A stretch of 64,000 bases of DNA from Paraspadella gotoi (lineage: Eukaryota; Chaetognatha). Made by a program: the position numbers and the translations under genes. Shown here one piece after another: positions 46,667 to 64,000 of this stretch (position 1 is the first letter of the stretch; the number at the start of each line of letters is the position of its first letter). The notes beneath the pieces are model-generated. The model was not told where the DNA came from, searched no databases, and saw nothing but the letters and a program-made list of their open reading frames with translations. The stretch covers positions 25,152,688-25,216,687 of the forward strand of contig CM119263.1 of assembly GCA_051294375.1 (NCBI GenBank). The letters are read 5' to 3'.

Positions 46667-46840
46667 GCCTTCGTCTTTGTCGAAAATTTCGTCTTTGTCG
46701 GAAATTTGTCTTTGTCGTCTTTGTCGTCTTTGTCGTCTTTTTCCGTCTTTGCCGTCTTTGTCGTCTTTGCCGCCTTTGTCGTCTTTGTCGTCTTTGTCGT
46801 CTGTGTCGTTCTTCGCCTCTTTATCGTCTTTGTGGCTCAT
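46667..46840 (+). repeat. (TCTTTGTCG)n minisatellite
   Basis: About nineteen copies of a 9-bp unit and close variants. The second copy of the large block has the same array at 56812-56970. Confidence 0.9.
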
Positions 46841-49047
46841 GTCTTCAACGTCTTCTTGATTCGAACGTCGGGCCTAAGTAATTCGTCTGTAAATTTCTCC
46901 ACTTAGAAATATAATTTGTTTTATTTTTTGTTATGATTTTAGGTCGAAATTTTTAACCCAATTTTCCCCGAGTTCCGCTTTGATGTGACAACTAAAGTTT
47001 GAAGTTGAATTAGACTTCCTTTTAACCTTAATTTATTCATTTCCGGACAAAAACTGGTGTTAACTTAGTCAAGTTTTCCCTCTCGATCTATTTTTTGTGA
47101 TCTATTTCGGTGACCCCCTTCTTTTGGAGATCTGTTTTGGTGATCTTCCGAATATCTGGGTTGGCGGTCGCGGCGAAATTTTGCCTCTGCTCTATCATTT
47201 AACTGGTTCGATTTCGGGGATTAAAATTTGTCGAGTTTGTCGCTTCGATAATGGATTTTGACTTCGGCCCCTTTTTCGGGTTGACGTTACGTCGAAATCA
47301 ATTATGATTATGCTTAAATTTTGGCGCTAGTGTTTCTCTGAGTATCGATTTCATATAGTTTTTCTCTATTAGTTGAGAAAGATTACTTATTACTTATTCC
47401 TCTTTATTTTTCGTCTTCCACAAATGGTCCTCACTTTTTTCCTCTTCGATTATTGACAGGTGAACGGTTCCAAAGGCGCGAAAACTCAGCAGCTGCGAAA
47501 AAAAAAACGATTGAGAGAAAGAGCGATTAAAAGGAGACAAAGAGGGGGCTCGTTTTCTCGTTTTCAATGCCGACCAAGATGCCGACCCCGATGCCAACGC
47601 GATGCCGACCGCCGACCACGATGCATCCACTCCTCGCGAGTTCGGATTATTTGACTCTCGTGACCGAATCCTCGTTTGATCGATGGCCTAATCCCAATGA
47701 CACGCCCTCTCATCCTTTCGACCCCCTTCTTTCCCAATTTCGCTTCTTCTCTCGTCAAACTCAAAATTTTCATTCGAAACAATTGATGTCTTTGGAAGTT
47801 TCGGGTTCTTTGGTAAAATAAAATCAGTTTCATTGTGTCTGAAGGCCATTCGTGTTCACACTCAAAGCGCGACTTACAATATCAACGAGTCCCGCATCCC
47901 CAGCAAGCAACTTTCCCTTTCCGAGAGATCTCATAAATCCCCTAACAACCTTTCCATCTCCAATCCAAATTGCTATCCCCCCTGCCAACCCCCCCAGCAT
48001 CCCTTTTCAAATCCCTATTCCCGTCGCCAGCGACGATTTGGCGCGGAGAAAAAAGGGTTCGAAATATCATGACGAGCATTCGCGAAGGCGACAACGACGA
48101 CAAACGACGACGAAAACGACGCAACAATAACGACAAAACGTGGGACGCGGGAAGACTCACGCGGCGTAAAAGGGCAACGATAACGACGACGATAACGACG
48201 GACGCGACGAATGACTGTAACGAAGGAGTCGCTGTCGGTCGAAATTGTAAACGCCGTCGATTCCCGCTGAGAGAGGAGGTCGAAGACGAGGGCGAAGATT
48301 GGGGTCGGAGGGGAGGGGAAAAAGGAGGAAGAGGAGGGGCATAGGAGGTGGGAGAAGGGGAGGGGAGCGAACCGTTGGAGATCGAAGACGCTAAGGGGGG
48401 GGGGAGTGGAAAAGAAAGAGAGAAAGAAGACGTACGGGAGAAATGCTGGAATAAATACGCCTTTTAAAAGGGATTGATAAGAAAAAAAAAAATGACCGAT
48501 AAATTTCAAACTTTAATGAGTTTTTGAGAAAAATTATTGGCCTTACTATGTATTAATTTCAAAATAATAGAATATTTTGACTGAGTTGTTAGAACTCATA
48601 GCAGCAGTTAATATAAATATTATCAAACAGTGTAGAACTTACAGACTACTGATGTAGCATGATGGCAATATATTGATATTGTGTTTTTAAAATTACAAAT
48701 GAGAGAAAAAATTTATTATAGGTCGCAGTAATTATGATTTTTTATCTCTATTCGGGGAATGGTAATTGAAACTAACAATAACATAAACCCAGACAACTCT
48801 CTTTCTCTCTTTCTCTCATCTCTCTCTCTCTCCTTCTCTCTCTCTCTCTCTGTCCTCTTTTCTGTTGGTGTCTCGTCTTCTCTTAACGGTTGAATTCTCA
48901 CTGCGTCCCTTGATGAGTCAACCGATCGAACTTCTCTTCAACAGAAAACTGAATAAATCAATATTAGGTTTTGATTGAGGTTTTTGAGATTCACCGTTTG
49001 GACGCCTTTGGAATTAGATCACCCTGTCACGCGCCCGATACTTCATT

Positions 49048-49071
49048 ATGCAAATGAACCTCTTGACGTCA
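49048..49071. promoter_or_regulatory. Octamer ATGCAAAT next to full CRE TGACGTCA
   Basis: POU-type octamer at 49048-49055 and palindromic CRE at 49064-49071. Copy 2 keeps the octamer but reads TTACGTCA at the CRE. Confidence 0.3.
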
Positions 49072-49166
49072 CGAAGAATTGTTTTCTTGAAGACGCTTGT
49101 TATTTAGAGTAGTAATTTATTCAATTTTGTTTTCATCCTTTCTCTCTCTCTCTCTCTCCTCTCTCT

Positions 49167-49216
<50 letters not shown>

Positions 49217-49913
49217 CTCCTCGTTCTCTTTGGCTCTCCTCCGTCTCTCATCATTATTAAGTTTGTTTTGGTTTTTTTTTTCAATAAACCAAAATTTGAC
49301 CTCTTGTTACAAGAATAAGTACTGACTTCGATTTCGTAAGCAGTCCTCAAACTCACCATCAACAGTCTAACATCCGTGAGCCGTATCACCATCTGTCACT
49401 GCACCATCTGCCATTTTCACAGTCCGCATTCACAATCACTCTCACCATGACCTTTCCGTGTTTTCTATCGATGAGTCACTCGAGGGAGGCGAGGAGGGTT
49501 GGTGGAAGGAACGAATATGAAAGAGAAAGTGAACAGATGGGAGTGGCTTTGTTCTTTTGAGGACAGAGAGTGGACTCAAAAAATCACTGGAGCGAATTGT
49601 GGGCGCCCGGGCGCGTCGGGACTGGTTCATTTTAGAAATGTTTAGGCCGTCTTTGTTAAAATTCCCAAAAATTATGGCTTGTTTATTGAATCATAGATAA
49701 CTTTTATATTGTTTCCCCCGAATTTCATTGAGGTGTTTATATGATTCTGGTGTGGTGAAAGGGTTTCTAGGTGCATAAGCGGTCGAGTCGTCTGACCCAG
49801 TTAGAAATCTCAAAACGCGAAAAATTTCCGCCTATAAAACCGGAAGCGCATCGATTTCTCCGGAATCCACGCAAGAGGCGATGACCTAAATCCTATCAAA
49901 GGTCGCTCTCCTG

Positions 49914-49968
49914 ATTGGCTTGACGCGCGACGTCTTCTCATTGGCGGATCATCCATCCTCGCGATTGG
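49914..49968 (-). promoter_or_regulatory. Three CCAAT boxes at about 25-bp spacing
   Basis: ATTGG at 49914, 49940 and 49964, with a GC-rich context. Regular spacing of this order is typical of NF-Y-driven promoters. Copy 2 keeps all three (near 60035-60090). Confidence 0.4.
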
Positions 49969-50476
49969 TCGAACGATTTTTCTCGATCTATAGTTGTCGA
50001 CGTCAGATGATCGAAGTCTTGGTTTTAAACTCAGGATTAGTTCGATTTCGGTTTTTCGCTCCATGAGCCGCGACTCTGACGCCAGTCGCCAAGTTTTTGG
50101 ACTAATGAGGCGTAAACAATAACACGAGTCCGGAAAATGATCTAGATTTAAAAGCATCGGACTCTTGATCGATTCTGTCGTCGGTCGGTCGGCCATGTCG
50201 GCTTGGCGATGTAGGCCTGGCCAGTGGGACCGGAAGTCGACTGATACGAAGGCGGGAAAGGGGGCGTCGAATTAAGGAGAATGCGGAAAGTTATTTTCTG
50301 AGATATGAGATAAAAAGACAATTTGAATCAATATATAAAATGTTAATTTGAGAAAACCTATGTGGTTGGATTGGTTTGCTCCGAATTCGATTCACTGAAC
50401 TGAAATCTTACACGCGAATCTTTGAACGACGAGTAAGAAAGGATCCTTTGTTTATCAGTCTCAGTGTCTCTCTCTC

Positions 50477-50540
<64 letters not shown>

Positions 50541-50880
50541 CTCTGCTCTCATCTCTCTCTCTCATCTTCGGAGTCGATCATAACCGACAAGTTCCACTAA
50601 CGAAAGGCGGGCCGAAATCCCTTTGTTGTCGTTGTCCTTGTAGCGGAAATATTAAAATTCGGAAACTGCGAATATTGGCGGCAAACTCAAGCTAAGAACT
50701 TAAAACGGTTTTCGCGCTTCGCTTGTCGTTATCGTTTTGGTTATATTCATAATTACACATTCCTGTCTTGTTGTCGTTGTTAATTCTTTGTTTTTTCCTC
50801 GTCTTCTTCGTCCTACTTTTTCCTTCTCGAAAGTTCGACGAGCGATTAGCATTCGCGTTGATCGAAAGGTCTCTTCTCTC

Positions 50881-52110
50881 CAAAACCATAACAACAACAA
50901 CGACGAGAAAAAAAAGCAGAGGAAGGAACTGACCGTAAAATAAATCAAGCCTCTGAGGCTCCAGCTTCCACTCACAACCGACAAAACACTTGAAAGGAAA
51001 GGCCATTTTGTTTTAAACTGCAAACCTATTTCAAAAACAAGATCATATGTACAAAGGATAACATTTTTAGTTTAAAAAAAATTGTCTAAGTTTTTATTGC
51101 GACAATTTCAAACCGCACACTCAAGTCAAGAGAAAAATCCAGACAATTTTGAAACGTAGTTTACTAAGGACAGACATTATCTTTTCCGCCGCAGAACGAA
51201 ACTAAAAAAAAAAAAGAGTCGATAATCGATCCAAATTCGTTCGGACCCAAAAAAAGCGAAACTTGAGTCATGTCCGTTTCCGAAGGCGGAACTGCGCAGA
51301 AAGAGGGAAAACGGAAAGGGGGAAGGGTTGAGGTGGTTGAGGGAGGACAGAGGGAGGGAGGGCAAAGGGAAGAGGGCGCTGGGGAAAAGGGAAAAGGGTA
51401 AGGGGGCAAAGGGAGGAGAAGTAGGCACGAGGGGAAGGAGACGGCGGGGGGAGAAGAGGGGAAAAAGGAAAGTTGCAAAGGAAGGGAATGGAGAAAGGGA
51501 AGATAAGAAAGAAGAAACGCAAAGTGTATTAAAAAGATAAGAAGGAAAAAAGTGGAAAGGGGAGATGGAGACGAGGACAAGCACAGCGGTGGAATTGGGA
51601 GAAGAATGGAAGGCGTGACATCACCTGAAGGCCGCGGCAAACGTTGAAGTTGATGAAGGGAAGGACGACGACGAACGACGACGACGACGAACGCAGAAAT
51701 CGATTTGGCAGCGGAGTAATTCAGGTTTTTTTACGCGAGACACGAAGCGCGTTCCAACGTTGAGTTGGAGTCGGAGCGTGGAGGGTGGGTAGCGGTGGGT
51801 TGGGTGGTTGCCGTGGTGACTTGTGACTCAAGGAAAAGGGTTTGGTAAAATTGAGAGGGGAAAAAATATTGATTGAGATTCGAGGTTATGAATGATAATC
51901 GAGCTCTGAATTATGGCGGCGAGGGCGCGGCCGGGCGTGGCCACACGACGCCGAACGACGCCACCCACGCACTGACCTCCGTCGACGCCGAATTCCCAAA
52001 TCTCGTAATTTCTTGCGTTTTTATCTTTTGTTTTACTTTTTCTCTTTTTCCCTCGACGTCGGTTAAAAAGCTTTTTCCCTGGTGTCGTGAGGAAGGAAGA
52101 AAATACACGG
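50881..52110 (+). repeat. Third, partial copy of the block (1.2 kb)
   Basis: It matches 45207-46442 and 55321-56548. The junction with copy 1 falls in ACCATAACAACAAC-type simple sequence, and it ends abruptly at a 25-N gap. Confidence 0.9.
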
Positions 52111-52135
52111 NNNNNNNNNNNNNNNNNNNNNNNNN
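52111..52135. other. 25-N gap joining two unrelated points of the block
   Basis: The left flank matches copy 2 at 56548; the right flank is the first base of copy 2. The join is therefore not a simple short gap. Confidence 0.8.
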
Positions 52136-62589
<10,454 letters not shown>

Positions 62590-62685
62590 NNNNNNNNNNN
62601 NNNNNNNNNNNNNNNNNNNNNNNNNNNNNNNNNNNNNNNNNNNNNNNNNNNNNGACGACGACGACGACGACAACGACGACGACGA
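62590..62685. other. 64-N gap followed by (GAC)n
   Basis: The gap at 62590-62653 sits between a (GTCT)n tract and a (GAC)n tract, so the lost sequence is probably simple repeat. Confidence 0.85.
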
Positions 62686-62820
62686 AGACTTCTCAACATG
62701 AAAGATGCCGTTCCGACGTTTGCGTGGGAGGATCAACGCCTCAGAAAACAAAACTAGAGAAAACAGAAGAAACTGGAAAAGAATCAATATTTTGTCGTCG
62801 TTTGTACACAATCAAAAAAA

Positions 62821-62876
62821 TTGTCAAGTTGGTTGTCAAGTTGGTTGTCAAGTTGGTTGTCAAGTTGGTTGTCAAG
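62821..62876 (+). repeat. 12-bp tandem repeat
   Basis: TTGTCAAGTTGG is repeated about 4.7 times without a change. Its length is a multiple of three, but no exon is apparent around it. Confidence 0.9.
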
Positions 62877-63167
62877 AAAAGAGAACTTCGGCGCCGGGAG
62901 TGACGACGATGGAAGCAACAGGAAGTTTCGACAGAAAACGAAATGAAAATCGAAATATTGAGTGACTATAAGAACTGAAGAGAACAATTTAAAAAAGAAA
63001 AGAAAGAAAGAGAGAGAGACGACACGAGACAGAGAGTGAGTCCACCCCCAAAAAAATTTGATGACAATCGTTTAAATATTCAACCGACGTCGAGACATCT
63101 GTTTAAATATTGAACATTTTATGTGCAGCCAGGGTGGTTTTGGACTCAAATAAAGAGAAAGGGGATG

Positions 63168-63184
63168 AGAGAGAGAGAGAGAGA

Positions 63185-63282
<98 letters not shown>

Positions 63283-63283
63283 A
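63168..63283 (+). repeat. Long (GA)n microsatellite
   Basis: More than fifty GA units with one interruption near 63190. Confidence 0.95.
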
Positions 63284-63885
63284 GAATTTCAAATAAGAAT
63301 TTTGTTTTATTAAAGGAAAAATGTCAAAGGTTGTTCGGAGATTTGGATCCGAACTTTTGAACTTCTTCTCTTCGTCTTGGGATTTATTTTTCCGGCAGAC
63401 GTCGCTCTAACCTTCTTCTCGGGTCTTTTGATTTATTTTTTCATATCGTTATCAATTTATATAACATATTTACTTAACGTATTTTCTTCAATTTTGGTAT
63501 TGACTTTCCTCTTTGCTCGGGCTTTTCCTTTTCATACCTTTTTAGTGCTTTTTTAGAACCTTTTCCACATTTCATCGCATTTTAAGTTACAACTGAGTGT
63601 TCTTCTGAAAAATGCACTTAATCTTCTTTAATTAATTTATTAATATAACTTATATTACTATTTGTCTGAATTACTATTTCTCATGATCGTTACTCACGGA
63701 AGAAACAATAAACAAAAATAATTAACGTTGCCGCTAATCTGTGTCCCGATCCGCATTGCCTTTCAACTCAAGTCAAGATCCGCTTTGTTTACGTTTCCTT
63801 CTCTTTCCAGAAATTATGCCTTTTCAAAATAAACCATCGATAAAAAAATTTAAACCAAGCCTCGTACCCTGTCTCATTATTGACT

Positions 63886-63967
63886 CTCTCTTCTCTTCTC
63901 TTCTCTTCTCTTCTCTTCTCTTCTCTTCTCTTCTCTTCTCTTCTCTTCTCTTCTCTTCTCTTCTCTT
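63886..63967 (+). repeat. (TCTTC)n pentanucleotide repeat
   Basis: About sixteen units of a five-base pyrimidine repeat near the window end. The sequence between 63290 and 63885 is AT-rich with no feature seen. Confidence 0.95.
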
Positions 63968-64000
63968 CAGTGCAATGATTGAATGAAAAATGTATTATTA

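Larger units (their letters stand above)
41953..50880 (+). repeat. 8.9-kb duplicated block, copy 1
   Basis: It aligns end to end with 52136-61010. The block is non-coding as far as I can see. It contains (CT)n tracts (45029-45121, 46486-46545, 48801-48852, 49139-49215, 50468-50565), a (TCTTTGTCG)n minisatellite and promoter-like motif clusters. A 25-N gap at 44963-44987 is absent from copy 2, which reads straight through. Confidence 0.9.

Noticed and set aside
46628-46840. Lys-Asp-Asp repeat protein on the - strand
   Set aside because: It is the translation of the (TCTTTGTCG)n minisatellite. There are no splice sites or non-repeat coding flanks.
62821-62876. CRISPR-like repeat array
   Set aside because: The units are directly adjacent without spacers and the genome is animal. 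It is a plain minisatellite.

Overview
This window is nuclear DNA of an invertebrate animal. Genes are split by short introns with GTGAGT/GTAAGT-type donors and T-rich TAG/CAG acceptors, the stop codons used fit the standard code, and one gene is an innexin, the gap-junction family of protostomes, cnidarians and ctenophores. I cannot name the phylum. All recognisable genes lie in the first 23 kb. The remaining 41 kb is repeat-rich, with very many (CT)n/(GA)n tracts, transposon-like repeats, hairpins and nine N gaps, and I see no convincing coding exon in it.

Layout. (1) 1-10958, + strand: the 3' part of a large gene. A 729-codon exon of degenerate acidic Thr/Ser repeats with four TQT motifs is followed by an SEA domain over two exons, then a low-complexity charged region, an exon that has become three tandem copies (the third frameshifted), a short helix, and a final WH2-like actin-binding motif. 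Almost every junction keeps phase when spliced by hand. (2) 11232-13307, - strand: a complete four-exon innexin of about 431 aa with four membrane segments. Its 3' end faces the first gene. (3) 14061-23041, - strand: about 15 exons. A Ser-rich N-terminal head, a coiled-coil rod, a Pro/Glu/Arg tandem-repeat region (partly lost in N gaps) and an Ala-rich linker lead to one transmembrane helix. After this come an N-glycosylation-rich coiled-coil stalk and a C-terminal C-type lectin domain. Whether rod and lectin are one protein or two adjacent genes depends on one splice junction (16219 to 15993) that phase permits but does not prove.

23-64 kb: a tRNA-like pol III relic, copies of an unclassified non-autonomous repeat (which also sits in introns of gene 1), two long foldback elements, a degenerate telomere-like stretch and long microsatellites. 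From 41953 to about 61010 a block of about 8.9 kb appears twice, with a 1.2 kb third partial copy between. The copies differ mainly by one-base indels in homopolymers, so an assembly artefact is at least as likely as a real duplication. The block holds clusters of promoter-like motifs (RFX X-box, AP-1, YY1, CCAAT, CRE, octamer) but no exon I can defend.

Functional reading. The window suggests cell-surface and cell-contact biology: a gap-junction subunit, a candidate lectin receptor joined to a long cytoplasmic rod, and an SEA/WH2 protein that may link a surface or secretory domain to actin and dynein light chain. That shared theme is inference.
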